The notes under the pieces are model-generated. The model worked only from the letters and a program-made list of their open reading frames with translations. It was not told the origin of the DNA and searched no databases. This document shows, one piece after another, positions 55,491 to 63,745 of a DNA stretch of 64,000 bases; within the stretch, counting starts at the first letter, position 1, and each line of letters starts with the position of its first letter. This DNA comes from JAXLYE01 sp046351595 (GTDB lineage Bacteria > Myxococcota_A > Polyangia > Palsa-1104 > JAEUJZ01). The translations under genes and the position numbers were made by a program. The stretch is from NCBI GenBank assembly GCA_046351595.1, contig JAXLYE010000007.1, positions 496,001-560,000 of the forward strand, written 5' to 3'.

Positions 55491-56630
55491 ATGGCAGACG
55501 CACAGCTCCTTGATCCGAGCACTGTTCCGGGCACCCAGGCGCTGGCCACGGACAACAACCAGGCCGCGGCCAAGGCGACGGACCCGGGCGCGCTGGCCGC
55601 CGACCCCGGGGCCGCGAACACCGTGACCGGACCGGACAAGCCGCTGTCCGCGGACACCGCGAGCTCGCTGTTCGGTCACGTCGCGACGCCGGACGCGAGC
55701 CTGGGGCTTACGCCGCGCAAGGTGAAGACCGAGAGCATCAAGCACAGCACGGCCGGGCTGCTCGACGCGATCTCGACCGGCACCGAGATCAACCCGCAGC
55801 GCAGCGCCAAGCGGCAGGCGACGATCCGCTCGTCGGCCGAGAACATGCTGGAGGCCGCGGCCGACGCCGGGCTGCACGGCGCCAACCAGTACGCGTACAT
55901 GCTGGCGACGGCCGAGCGCGAGTCGCACCTTGGCAACATGATGGACGAGGGGGGCGGCGACAAGTACTTTAACCGCAAGTACGGTCCCCAGACCCCCAAA
56001 GGCCAGGAGCTCGGCAACACCCACAAGGGCGACGGCGCGCTGTTCCACGGCCGCGGGCTGGTGCAGATCACCGGGCGCACCAACTATGCCGACTGGACCC
56101 GTCGCCTGAACGACCAGGGCGTGCAGGTCGACGGCGCCGACGCGGATCTGGTGAACAACCCCGAGCAGGCCAAGGACCCGAAGATCGCCGCGAAGATCGC
56201 CGCCGAGGGCATGCGCGACGGCTCGTTCACCAAGAAGCACAAGCTCGGCGACTACGTCAACGACGACCAGACCGACTACGTCGGCGCCCGCCGCGTCATC
56301 AACGGCCAGGACCACGCCCAGGACATCGCCGATCGGGCCACGGCCTTCGAGGGCATCATCAACCAGCACAAGGGCGAGTTCTACGGCGAGATGATGGCCA
56401 GCGAGATGAAGAACCTGCCGACCGCGCACGAGGGGCAGCTGTCGGGGGACGCGGCCAACCCGACCCGCGCGATGCTCGACCCGACGCCCATCGGCGGGCC
56501 GCTGGGCAGCTTCGAGCCGATCGATCAGTTCGCCAAGAAGCACCACGCCGGCCGCTTCGTCAAGGACCCCAAGCCCAAGGACCAGCCGGCGAACGTGCCG
56601 ATCCCGATCCCGCGGCCGAAGGATCTTTAG
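55491..56630 (+). CDS. Leaderless GH19-like muramidase/chitinase domain protein
   Basis: The 379-residue protein has a disordered Ala/Asp-rich N-terminus (1 to about 90) and a lysozyme-like GH19 domain (about 95-310). Key stretches are YAYMLATAERESHLGNMMDE with the putative catalytic Glu, KYFNRKYGPQTPKGQE, and the family-typical GRGLVQITGRTNYADW. A Pro/Lys-rich tail follows. Phage endolysins and secreted effectors share this domain. It has no signal peptide, and no holin was seen nearby. The target is probably peptidoglycan. Confidence 0.82.
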   Translation: MADAQLLDPSTVPGTQALATDNNQAAAKATDPGALAADPGAANTVTGPDKPLSADTASSLFGHVATPDASLGLTPRKVKTESIKHSTAGLLDAISTGTEINPQRSAKRQATIRSSAENMLEAAADAGLHGANQYAYMLATAERESHLGNMMDEGGGDKYFNRKYGPQTPKGQELGNTHKGDGALFHGRGLVQITGRTNYADWTRRLNDQGVQVDGADADLVNNPEQAKDPKIAAKIAAEGMRDGSFTKKHKLGDYVNDDQTDYVGARRVINGQDHAQDIADRATAFEGIINQHKGEFYGEMMASEMKNLPTAHEGQLSGDAANPTRAMLDPTPIGGPLGSFEPIDQFAKKHHAGRFVKDPKPKDQPANVPIPIPRPKDL

Positions 56631-56639
56631 CGCCTGTCT

Positions 56640-56666
56640 GCAATAACAGACGAAGTTTGTTATTGC
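56640..56666. terminator. Hairpin between convergent genes
   Basis: GCAATAACA and TGTTATTGC form a perfect 9-bp stem with a 9-nt loop, 10 bp after the GH19-like stop. It overlaps the stop codon of the anti-sigma gene. No T-run follows on either strand, so termination strength is uncertain. Confidence 0.4.
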
Positions 56667-56902
56667 GGATTCTGGCCCTGCTTGAGGGCGGCGAGCAGCG
56701 CGGCCACCACCTCGGGCGGGGCCGGCTCGTCGGGGCGGCCCTCGCGCAGGGCGCGCACGGTCTGGTCCATCTGGGCGACGTAGCGGCGGCAGTGCCGGCA
56801 CCAGGCGAGGTGCGCGGCGTAGCTGGCGCGGTCGAGGGCAGACAGGCGGCCCTCGCGCGCATCGGTGACCCGCTCGACGAGATGGCGGCACGTGAAGATC
56901 AT
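56660..56902 (-). CDS. Soluble zinc-finger anti-sigma factor
   Basis: The 80-residue protein is a bare anti-sigma zinc-finger domain with the H-x3-C-x2-C motif in HLAWCRHCRRYV and an upstream Cys in FTCRHLVERV. No membrane span is present. Such ZAS-type proteins bind ECF sigma factors and some release them on oxidation. It overlaps the sigma gene by 4 nt (ATGA), so partnership is nearly certain. The C-terminal tail is short and Gln-rich. The signal is not known. Confidence 0.88.
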   Translation of the reverse strand: MIFTCRHLVERVTDAREGRLSALDRASYAAHLAWCRHCRRYVAQMDQTVRALREGRPDEPAPPEVVAALLAALKQGQNPQ

Positions 56903-57603
56903 GGGCGTCCGAGCTCCCGGGCGAGGGCGGCGCGCAGCCGTGCGCGACCGCGGTGCAAGAGCACGCGCTGGTTGGCATCGCTCAGGCCGAGCAGCTCGCT
57001 GACCTCGGCGCTGTCGAGCTCCTCGACGTCACGCAGCCGCACCACCGCGCGCTGGCCGGGCGGCAGCTGCTCGAGCTCGCGGTAGACGAGGCGCAGGAGC
57101 TCGCGCCGCAGCAGCGCGTCCTCCTGCTCGCCGCCGTCGGACCAGGGCCGCGGCGGCTCGCGCCACGCGCCGATGGCGGTGAAGCGCGCCGGATCCACGG
57201 TCGGCTCCGACGCGCTGAGGTCGGCGACGTCGGTGCGGCTGTGCTTGGCCGCGGCGGTGCGCGCGACGTTCGCGGTGATGCGCAAGATCCAGGTCTTCAG
57301 CGACGAGCGGCCCGCGAACTGGCGGAGCCCGGAGAGGATGCGCAGCCACGCCTCCTGCACGGCGTCCGCGGCGTTTGCGGTGCCGCCGAGGATGGCCGCG
57401 GCCAGGGAGCTCATGGCGGCCTGGTGGCGCGCGACCAGGCGCGTCACCGCGGCCTCGTCCCCGGCCAGCACCTGCGCGATCAGCCGCTGCTCGTCGAGAT
57501 CGAGCGCGGCCCCGACGTCGCCCGTGACCGGCAGGCCTCCCGGCGCGGCGCGGTCGCCCGGGGCATTGGTGCGGGTCTGCGGCGGCGCCATGCTCGGGGC
57601 CAT
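56899..57603 (-). CDS. ECF-type RNA polymerase sigma factor
   Basis: The 234-residue protein has sigma-70 region 2 (about 45-110: EAAVTRLVARHQAAMSSLAA, DAVQEAWLRILSGLRQF, and the region 2.4 stretch LKTWILRITANVART) and region 4.2 (about 165-225: LEQLPPGQRAVVRLRDVEEL, then VSELLGLSDANQRVLLHRGR). An acidic, Ser-rich linker lies between them. The ATG at 57603 was selected; the longer frame adds Arg/Pro residues. It is the first gene of a pair with its anti-sigma. Its promoter region is shared with the divergent metallo-beta-lactamase-fold gene, a possible target. Confidence 0.9.
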   Translation of the reverse strand: MAPSMAPPQTRTNAPGDRAAPGGLPVTGDVGAALDLDEQRLIAQVLAGDEAAVTRLVARHQAAMSSLAAAILGGTANAADAVQEAWLRILSGLRQFAGRSSLKTWILRITANVARTAAAKHSRTDVADLSASEPTVDPARFTAIGAWREPPRPWSDGGEQEDALLRRELLRLVYRELEQLPPGQRAVVRLRDVEELDSAEVSELLGLSDANQRVLLHRGRARLRAALARELGRP

Positions 57604-57773
57604 ACATATCACGGACTCCGGCGCGGACAGATCCGTTACAGCCGATCGCTCGGGACTTCGCAGCGCGATCGCAGGCGTGTGATCTGGAGGTGATCGGGTC
57701 GCGTTGGGCGACGGGCGCGAGCGCGTGGGCAGCGGCCGTGTAACAAAGCGCGGCCGGGCCGAGTCAGTCAGGC

Positions 57774-58604
57774 ATGGCAAAGACCGCACCGGCCCTGCTC
57801 CTGTCCTCCTCCGCGTACCTGTGGCTCCTTTTGAGCGGCTGCGCCGCGCCGCGCGAGCGGGTCCGTCCCGCCACCCCGTCGAGCGCGAGCGCTGCTCCGG
57901 CCGCGCCCGAGAGCGCGCGCCCCGAGATCGGGCGCCCCGAGATCTGGCGGATCGATCTGGGCATCTCCAACGCCTACCTGATCCGCGGCGCGCGCCCGGT
58001 GCTCGTCGACAGCGGCTGGGGCGCGTCCCTCGAGAAGCTCGAGCAGGCGCTGCACAAGCTCGGCATCGAGCGCGGCGGGCTCGGGCTGATCGTTTTGACC
58101 CACGGCCACGCCGATCACGCGGGCGGAGCGAGCCGCCTGCGCGAGCTGTTCGGTGCGCCGATCGCGGCGGGGGCCGGCGACGCCGAGCCGCTGCAGGCCG
58201 GGCGCAACCGCCCGCTCAAGCCGATGGACGGACTCGCCAAGCTCCTGCGCGGCTACGTCGACAAGCCGTTCACCGGCTTCGTCCCCGACATCGCCGTCGC
58301 AAGCGAGCTCGATCTGCGCCCCTACGGCGTCGACGGCAGCGTCGTGCCGATGCCGGGCCACACGCCGGGATCGCTGGTGGTGCGGCTGAGCACGGGCGAG
58401 GCCATCGTCGGCGATCTGGTGCGCGGCAGCGTCGGGCGCAGCCACACACCCACGCGCCACTTCTACCACGACGACTGCCGCACCGCCGAGGCGCACGTCG
58501 ACGAGCTCGTGGCCGCTGGCACGCGCCGCCTGCTGGTCGGGCACGGCGGGCCGCTCGACGCGCAGGAGGCGCAGGCGCGGCTGCACGACAAGCCCTGTCC
58601 GTAA
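57774..58604 (+). CDS. Metallo-beta-lactamase-fold lipoprotein
   Basis: The 276-residue lipoprotein has a signal with lipobox (LWLLLSGC, Cys 23) and an MBL domain. It carries the HxHxDH motif THGHADHAGG (110-115), the later metal ligand in MPGHTPGSLVV, the Asp in AIVGDLVRG and a terminal His in LLVGHGGP. All ligands for a binuclear zinc site are present. Substrate classes in this fold are broad (glyoxalase II-like, lactonases), so the reaction is not assigned. It is divergent from the ECF sigma gene, whose regulation it may share. Confidence 0.88.
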   Translation: MAKTAPALLLSSSAYLWLLLSGCAAPRERVRPATPSSASAAPAAPESARPEIGRPEIWRIDLGISNAYLIRGARPVLVDSGWGASLEKLEQALHKLGIERGGLGLIVLTHGHADHAGGASRLRELFGAPIAAGAGDAEPLQAGRNRPLKPMDGLAKLLRGYVDKPFTGFVPDIAVASELDLRPYGVDGSVVPMPGHTPGSLVVRLSTGEAIVGDLVRGSVGRSHTPTRHFYHDDCRTAEAHVDELVAAGTRRLLVGHGGPLDAQEAQARLHDKPCP

Positions 58605-58658
58605 ACGACGGATTGTCTGAATCCCGCTGATCCCGAACGCTGAGGAGGAGAGAACTCT

Positions 58659-59636
58659 ATGAGGTACCGAGCTCGCGCCGCGGCTGGCGCGCTATTGTTC
58701 TTGTCGGCCGGCTTCTTGTCGGCGTGCGCGGCCCCGGCCTACGACGCCAAGAGCGCGCCGAAGTTCGTCGCGCCGCCGGCCCGCGATGGCCTCGTCCACA
58801 ACAGCGGCAGCTTCGCCGGCAGCGACGGCGTCCGCCTGTTCGAGCAGTCCTGGCGGCCCGCCGATGGCGGCAAGGCGGTGGTGGTGATCGTGCACGGGCT
58901 CAAGGATCACTCCAGCCGCTACGCCGACTTCGCCGCGGACCTGGTCCGGCACGGCTACGCGGTCTACGGACTGGATCAGCGCGGCCACGGCTACTCCGAG
59001 GGCCGCCGCGTCTGGGTCGACACGTTCGAGCAGCTCGTCGCGGATCTGGACGGCTTCGTGCGCCGCGTGCGCGAGCGCGAGCCGGGCAAGCCGATCTTCC
59101 TGTTCGGGCACAGCATGGGCGGCGCGGTGGTGACGACGCTGGCGCTCAAGCGCACGCCCGACGTGCGCGGCCTGGTCTTGAGCGGCCCGGCGCTGCAGGT
59201 CACCACCGACGTGACGCCGTTCAAGATCAAGGCGACGCGGTCGTTTGGAAAGAGCAACCCGCGGCTCGCGGTCTTCAAGATGCCCGACGAGAACTTCAGC
59301 CGCGACGAGCGGTCCGTAGCGGCGCTGCGCGACGATCCCGCGGTCTATCACGGCGCCGGTCCCGCGCGCATGGCGGCCGAGGTGCTGGGCGCCATCGACT
59401 ACATCCAGCAGCACATGGAGGACCTGACGCTGCCGGTGCTGGCGCTGCACGGGACCGCGGACAGGCTCACGAATCCCGACGGCAGCAAGGCGCTGGTCGA
59501 GCGCGCGCGGTCGAGCGACAAGGCGCTCAAGCTCTACCCCGGCGTCTACCATGACCTCCTGCACGAGCCCGAGCGCGCGCAGGTGCAGGCCGACATCGAG
59601 GCGTGGCTGGACGCCCGCGCCGCGGCGCCGCGCTGA
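58659..59636 (+). CDS. Alpha/beta-hydrolase lipoprotein (monoacylglycerol lipase-like)
   Basis: The 325-residue lipoprotein has a signal with lipobox (LFLSAGFLSAC, Cys 23) and a serine hydrolase fold: oxyanion HGLKDHSSRY, nucleophile Ser152 in FGHSMGG, acid Asp in LHGTADRLTNPDGS and His in YPGVYHDLLHEP. These blocks match the monoacylglycerol lipase / lysophospholipase group. It should act in the periplasm or at the outer membrane on lipids. It has a GAGGAGAGA Shine-Dalgarno. It is downstream of the MBL-fold gene by 54 bp and may share its transcript. Confidence 0.9.
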   Translation: MRYRARAAAGALLFLSAGFLSACAAPAYDAKSAPKFVAPPARDGLVHNSGSFAGSDGVRLFEQSWRPADGGKAVVVIVHGLKDHSSRYADFAADLVRHGYAVYGLDQRGHGYSEGRRVWVDTFEQLVADLDGFVRRVREREPGKPIFLFGHSMGGAVVTTLALKRTPDVRGLVLSGPALQVTTDVTPFKIKATRSFGKSNPRLAVFKMPDENFSRDERSVAALRDDPAVYHGAGPARMAAEVLGAIDYIQQHMEDLTLPVLALHGTADRLTNPDGSKALVERARSSDKALKLYPGVYHDLLHEPERAQVQADIEAWLDARAAAPR

Positions 59637-59727
59637 GTACTCGGTGCGCAATCTGGGCGCGGCGGCGACAAGCTGCGCTACGCTGCGGGGGCCGCGCCGA
59701 GGAGCGCGCAAGCTGCGGTGAGCTGCG

Positions 59728-59952
59728 ATGAGCGAGCACGAACCCCCGGACGGACCGCCGCGTGATCTGCCGTTCCCGACGAGCCTGTGCCACCGCTGCG
59801 CCGCACCGCCGCGCTACATCACCTCGGGGCGCGGCAGCGTCTTCATCCTGTGCCCGCTGTGGCCGACGAAGTACCCGCCGCAGCCGGTGCGCAGCTGCCC
59901 GCTGTTCCGGCCGCGCAAGGATAAGGATCCGTCAGAGCCCGAGCGCGGCTAG
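59728..59952 (+). CDS. Small four-cysteine protein
   Basis: The 74-residue protein has CHRC, then single Cys in FILCPLW and SCPLF, separated by a segment with TSGRGSVFIL and KYPPQP. The spacing suits a small zinc ribbon. I have the impression that short proteins of this pattern are widespread in Myxococcota, but no function is known. The stop overlaps the convergent lipoprotein gene by 4 nt. A Shine-Dalgarno is not obvious. Confidence 0.6.
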   Translation: MSEHEPPDGPPRDLPFPTSLCHRCAAPPRYITSGRGSVFILCPLWPTKYPPQPVRSCPLFRPRKDKDPSEPERG

Positions 59953-61550
59953 CCCGGCGGCAGCGTGATCAGGACCAGTCGGCGCGGGCCGCGCAGCTCC
60001 GGCGTGTCGACCTCGAGGACCACCTCGCTGCGCGCCGCCGCGTCGCTGAGCAGCGAGCCGAGCGGCAGCGCTGCGGTCACCGCCGTCGGCCCGGTCATCA
60101 GCGTGCGGCTGCTGCCGGCGTTCTCGTCGAGCAGCACCAGGCGGTTGTGCGAACCGATGACCGCCAGGTTGTCGGTGGCGAGCAGCCGACCGTCGGGCAG
60201 CTCGGCGTAGAAGCCGACGTTGCGGGCGAGGAAGCGCGCGGCGCGTGTCTGAAGCGTCATCGAGCGCAGCTCGCCGAGGCGGCGCAGGTTGGCGGCGCGC
60301 TCCTTGAACCGGATGCGGCTGCAGTCGGGCGAGAAGCGAGCGTCGCGGCCGCGCTCCATGAAGCGGAAGCTGCCGATCCAGCCGTCGCCGACGTTCAGGC
60401 CGTAGCGCTCCTTGGGATCGAGCGAGTAGGCGACGCTGCCGTCACCGCAGACGCTGAGCAGCTGCACGCCCTCGACGCCCTGCCAGATGGTGCGGGCCGG
60501 CGCCGAGCCGTCGAGCGGCGCGCTGTGCATGCCGTCCTCACCGTCGTACTGGACGGCGCCCGAGCGGCGGACGAGCGTCGAGCTGCTGGAGCTGCACGGC
60601 CGCGGATCGAGCAGCCGCATCTCGGCGAGACCGGGCCGGTGCGGCCGCAGCGACAGGCTGCGCAGGCCATCCCAGTCGCAGGTCAGGACCGACTCGTGCG
60701 CGGCGTCCAGGCCGATGAGGTTGCCCTCGGACGACAGGCGGTAGCCGAGGGAGACCCGCTTGCGCTCGGCGATCGAGAAGGCGTGCAGCGCGCCGTCGGC
60801 GTCGATGAAGACGAAGTAGCCGAGCGCGCCCTCGCCCCAGAACAAGAGGCCCAGGTCATAGTCCTCGCCGCTGTCGAGGTAGCGCAGGTGCGTGCGGTAC
60901 TCGGCGTCGGTGATGATCAGGACCTCCTCGTTGTCGTCGAAGGCGCGCGGGCCCTGGTCCCAGTCGGGGTTGGCGTCCTGCGGCCACGGCAGCGTCTTCT
61001 TGATCACCTGGCCGTTGGCCTGCCGGCGCACGAGCTCGAAGACGCGGTTGGCGCGGTTCTGCGCGAAGGCGACCATGGTGCGCTGCCCGCACAAGACCGT
61101 GGGCTTGGGCGGCACCACGACGGTGTGCACCTCGGGGTCGCCGGGGCGGCGCATGCTGACCGGGATGCCGCCGGTCAGGTCCGGGCTGTCGATGGTGCAG
61201 TACGCGCGCGCCGGCACCGGCGGGAAGACCGCGGACAGGCCGAGCACCTTCTCGCTGACGAAGGGCGGGCGCAGCCGCGACACGATGTAGCCGGCGCGCA
61301 CCTCGAGGTCGAAGTTCTGGTACGTCTGCGCCACCGCCAGCCACGGCGCGCCGTCGACACCGAGCAGCACGAAGGCGTCGCGCAGGCGGCCGTTGCCCTC
61401 CAGGACCAGCGGCTGCACCGGCGGCCCCGCGACCTCGACGACGGACAGCGGCTCCTCGCCGACGACGATCGAGCACGAGCCGGCGCCCGCGCAGGCGACG
61501 ATCAGCGCGGCGAACAGGAGGCAGCGGGCCAGGCTCCGTACGGCTGACAT
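59949..61550 (-). CDS. Large lipoprotein, partner of the TonB-dependent receptor
   Basis: The 533-residue lipoprotein has a signal with lipobox-like end (LLFAALIVACAGAGSC). The mature part looks like a beta-propeller: it has regularly spaced strands with Asp/Gly turns (VLLGVDGAPWLAVAQTYQNF, FVFIDADGALHAFSIAERKR, YAELPDGRLLATDNLAVIGS). No canonical repeat name fits well. Its ATG overlaps the stop of the receptor gene (61550-61552), so the two are coupled. A surface substrate-capture role, as SusD does for SusC, is possible by position, but the sequence is not SusD-like. Confidence 0.8.
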   Translation of the reverse strand: MSAVRSLARCLLFAALIVACAGAGSCSIVVGEEPLSVVEVAGPPVQPLVLEGNGRLRDAFVLLGVDGAPWLAVAQTYQNFDLEVRAGYIVSRLRPPFVSEKVLGLSAVFPPVPARAYCTIDSPDLTGGIPVSMRRPGDPEVHTVVVPPKPTVLCGQRTMVAFAQNRANRVFELVRRQANGQVIKKTLPWPQDANPDWDQGPRAFDDNEEVLIITDAEYRTHLRYLDSGEDYDLGLLFWGEGALGYFVFIDADGALHAFSIAERKRVSLGYRLSSEGNLIGLDAAHESVLTCDWDGLRSLSLRPHRPGLAEMRLLDPRPCSSSSSTLVRRSGAVQYDGEDGMHSAPLDGSAPARTIWQGVEGVQLLSVCGDGSVAYSLDPKERYGLNVGDGWIGSFRFMERGRDARFSPDCSRIRFKERAANLRRLGELRSMTLQTRAARFLARNVGFYAELPDGRLLATDNLAVIGSHNRLVLLDENAGSSRTLMTGPTAVTAALPLGSLLSDAAARSEVVLEVDTPELRGPRRLVLITLPPG

Positions 61551-63664
61551 CAGAAACCCCCGCGCAGGCCGATCGACGGCAGGATCCAGTTGAAGCCTAC
61601 CAGCGTCGGGCCCTTCTGGTCGGTCTCGGTCGTCGGGTACGACAGGTACAGGTTCGAGCGCGAGAACGTCGCGTTCACCACCTCGAGGAACGCCGCCAGG
61701 TGGAAGCGTTGGAACTGCCAGTGCTTGTCCAGCCGCAGATCGAGCTGCACGAACGTCGGCATGCGGATGTTGTTGCGCACGCCCAGCACGTCGCTGCCGT
61801 CGATGCCGCCGCCCTGCAGGGTGTCGACCAGGCTGGTGCTCGTCCGGTCGACCAGGGTCTCGGGGCGGCCGGTGGCGACGTACAGGCGCGCGCCGATCAT
61901 GAAGCCGCGCGGCAGGTGCGCCTGCGCGACGAGGTTCAGCACGTGCGTCTGGTCGTAGTCCGCCGGGCGCGTGCCGCACGGGAAGCGGCGCTCGGAGCGG
62001 CTGAGCGTGTACGAGATCCAGCCCGTGACCCGCCCCTTCTGCCGCCGCAGCATCGCCTCCAGCCCGTACGCCTGCCCGTCGGTGAGGCGCAACAGCGTCG
62101 CGGCCACGCCGGTCAGGCTCGCGGGCGGCGGCGGCGAGCACTGGCGCGCCCCGAGCGGCGGCAGGTCGGTGAAGTTGTCGAAGCGCTGGTAGAACGTGCT
62201 GGCGGTCAGCGACAGGTCGTGCGGCAGCTTCGCCTCTTCCGTCAGCGAGAAGCCGGTGGCCCGCTGCAGGCCGAGCTGCAGCGCGAAGGTGTCGATGCCG
62301 GGCAACAGCACCGGGAAGATCGGCGGCTGCTGGTACACGCCGCCGCCGAGGTGCACGCTCAGCCACGGCAACAGGCGCGCCGTCAGCTGCGCCCGCGGGT
62401 CCACGCCGATCAGCGTCTTGCCCTCGGAGTGGTAGACGTCGACGCGCGTGCCGACGGTCAGCGTCAGGCGGCGATCGAGCAGGTCGGCGCTGGCCTGCAG
62501 CGCCGCGCCCGCGGTCATGCCGATGCGCGAGCGCCCGAGATCCCCGAGCTCGTCGGGTGTCATCGCCGGGTTCTTGCCCGAGGTGCGCGCCGGCCCCTCG
62601 GCATCGCGCACGAACTCGAGGTTGCGCAGCCCCAGATCGAAGCGCTCGCCGCCGAACTGCGCGACCTCGCCGTCGACGCCCGCGAACAGCCGCAGGTAGC
62701 GCCCGCGCAGGTGCAGCTGCGCCCGACCGCCGAGCGACAGCTTGTGCACGCCGCGGCCCGAGACGTCGCCGGCCTCGTCGTAGCCACCGTACAGCGCGAG
62801 CTCGCCGCGCGCCGGCCCGTGCCCGAGCCGCTGCCGGACCTGCAGCCGGTGGAACGACAGGCGCGTATTCTGCGTCGAGGAAGCCTCGGCATCCCCGTCG
62901 CTGCGCAGGTCGAGCGCGTCCGCGGCGCCGAGCGCCTGCACCGTCAGCCCGTGCCAGTCGAGCCGCAGCTGGTAGTCCCAGTACGACAGGTTGATGCGGC
63001 TGTCGATGGCATGCAGGATCGGCCCGGGGTAGCCGTAGTGCCCCGACGCCGTAATGCGCACGCCCTTGGGCAGCGACAGCTCGAGCAGCGCCGAGGCGTC
63101 GTACAGCCGCAGCCCGACCTCCAGGTGCTGGCCGCTCTCGCGCGCCGGCCGCGTCGTGGCCGAGATGATGCCGCCGGCGAAGCGGCCGTAGGTGACGTCG
63201 TAGCCGCTGGGGAAGAAGTCGATCTGCTCGACGAGCTCGCCGTGGATGATGCCGCCGCCGACGAGCAGGTGGTACAGCTGCGGCAGCCGCATGCCGTCGA
63301 GGAAGAAGCCGCTGGTGCCGGGGCTGGCGCCGCGCACCGCGAACAGCGGCAGGCCCGGGACCATCGACGCGACGCCGGGCAGGAGGCCGATCACCCGGAA
63401 CGGGTCGCCGAGCGTGCCGGGTGCGTTGTGCAGCTCGGTGCCCTGGACCTGCACGCGCTCGGCCTCGGACTTCTGCGGCGCCGAGACCTGCAGCGTGTAG
63501 CGGCCCGGGCGCTTGTCGTCGGGCTCGGGCGGCTGCGGGTCGGCGCGGCCGGTCGACGTCAGCAGCGTCGACAGCACGGCGCCGAGCCAGACCGCGGCGC
63601 TGCGGACCCGCCCCCCCCGGGGCGCGCAGTAAAGTGGCTTGACCACGCGACATTTTATCCACAT
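61550..63664 (-). CDS. TonB-dependent outer-membrane receptor
   Basis: The 704-residue protein has a signal sequence, a plug domain (about 65-175: VQGTELHNAPGTLGDPFRVI, PGVASMVPGLPLFAVRGASP, FFLDGMRLPQLYHLL, GRFAGGIISATTRP) and a beta-barrel ending in the C-terminal Phe (GLRGGF) typical of outer-membrane barrels. No clear TonB box is visible at the N-terminus. The ligand is unknown. The 5' end contains a run of eight G (coding strand), a possible slippage site. ATG 63664 was used, though the signal peptide begins about 20 residues later. The gene is first in a pair with the lipoprotein. Confidence 0.9.
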   Translation of the reverse strand: MWIKCRVVKPLYCAPRGGRVRSAAVWLGAVLSTLLTSTGRADPQPPEPDDKRPGRYTLQVSAPQKSEAERVQVQGTELHNAPGTLGDPFRVIGLLPGVASMVPGLPLFAVRGASPGTSGFFLDGMRLPQLYHLLVGGGIIHGELVEQIDFFPSGYDVTYGRFAGGIISATTRPARESGQHLEVGLRLYDASALLELSLPKGVRITASGHYGYPGPILHAIDSRINLSYWDYQLRLDWHGLTVQALGAADALDLRSDGDAEASSTQNTRLSFHRLQVRQRLGHGPARGELALYGGYDEAGDVSGRGVHKLSLGGRAQLHLRGRYLRLFAGVDGEVAQFGGERFDLGLRNLEFVRDAEGPARTSGKNPAMTPDELGDLGRSRIGMTAGAALQASADLLDRRLTLTVGTRVDVYHSEGKTLIGVDPRAQLTARLLPWLSVHLGGGVYQQPPIFPVLLPGIDTFALQLGLQRATGFSLTEEAKLPHDLSLTASTFYQRFDNFTDLPPLGARQCSPPPPASLTGVAATLLRLTDGQAYGLEAMLRRQKGRVTGWISYTLSRSERRFPCGTRPADYDQTHVLNLVAQAHLPRGFMIGARLYVATGRPETLVDRTSTSLVDTLQGGGIDGSDVLGVRNNIRMPTFVQLDLRLDKHWQFQRFHLAAFLEVVNATFSRSNLYLSYPTTETDQKGPTLVGFNWILPSIGLRGGF
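63611..63618 (-). repeat. G8 homopolymer tract near the start of the receptor gene
   Basis: Eight consecutive C on the plus strand, followed by four G, correspond to coding-strand GGGG-type Gly codons near residues 16-18. Gain or loss of one base would stop or restart translation of the receptor. Confidence 0.8.
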
Positions 63665-63745
63665 CAGTTCTAAAAAAATCAGTACTTATGCTCACTATTC
63701 AGCTGGGTCTTGCCGGGTCGCCGCGCTTTTTCGTACGGTCCCGCC

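Noticed and set aside
59949..63695. 1248-residue minus-strand frame spanning two genes
   Set aside because: Its first part is a GC-rich shadow of the TonB receptor in another frame. Only the last 533 residues, from ATG 61550, are a real lipoprotein.
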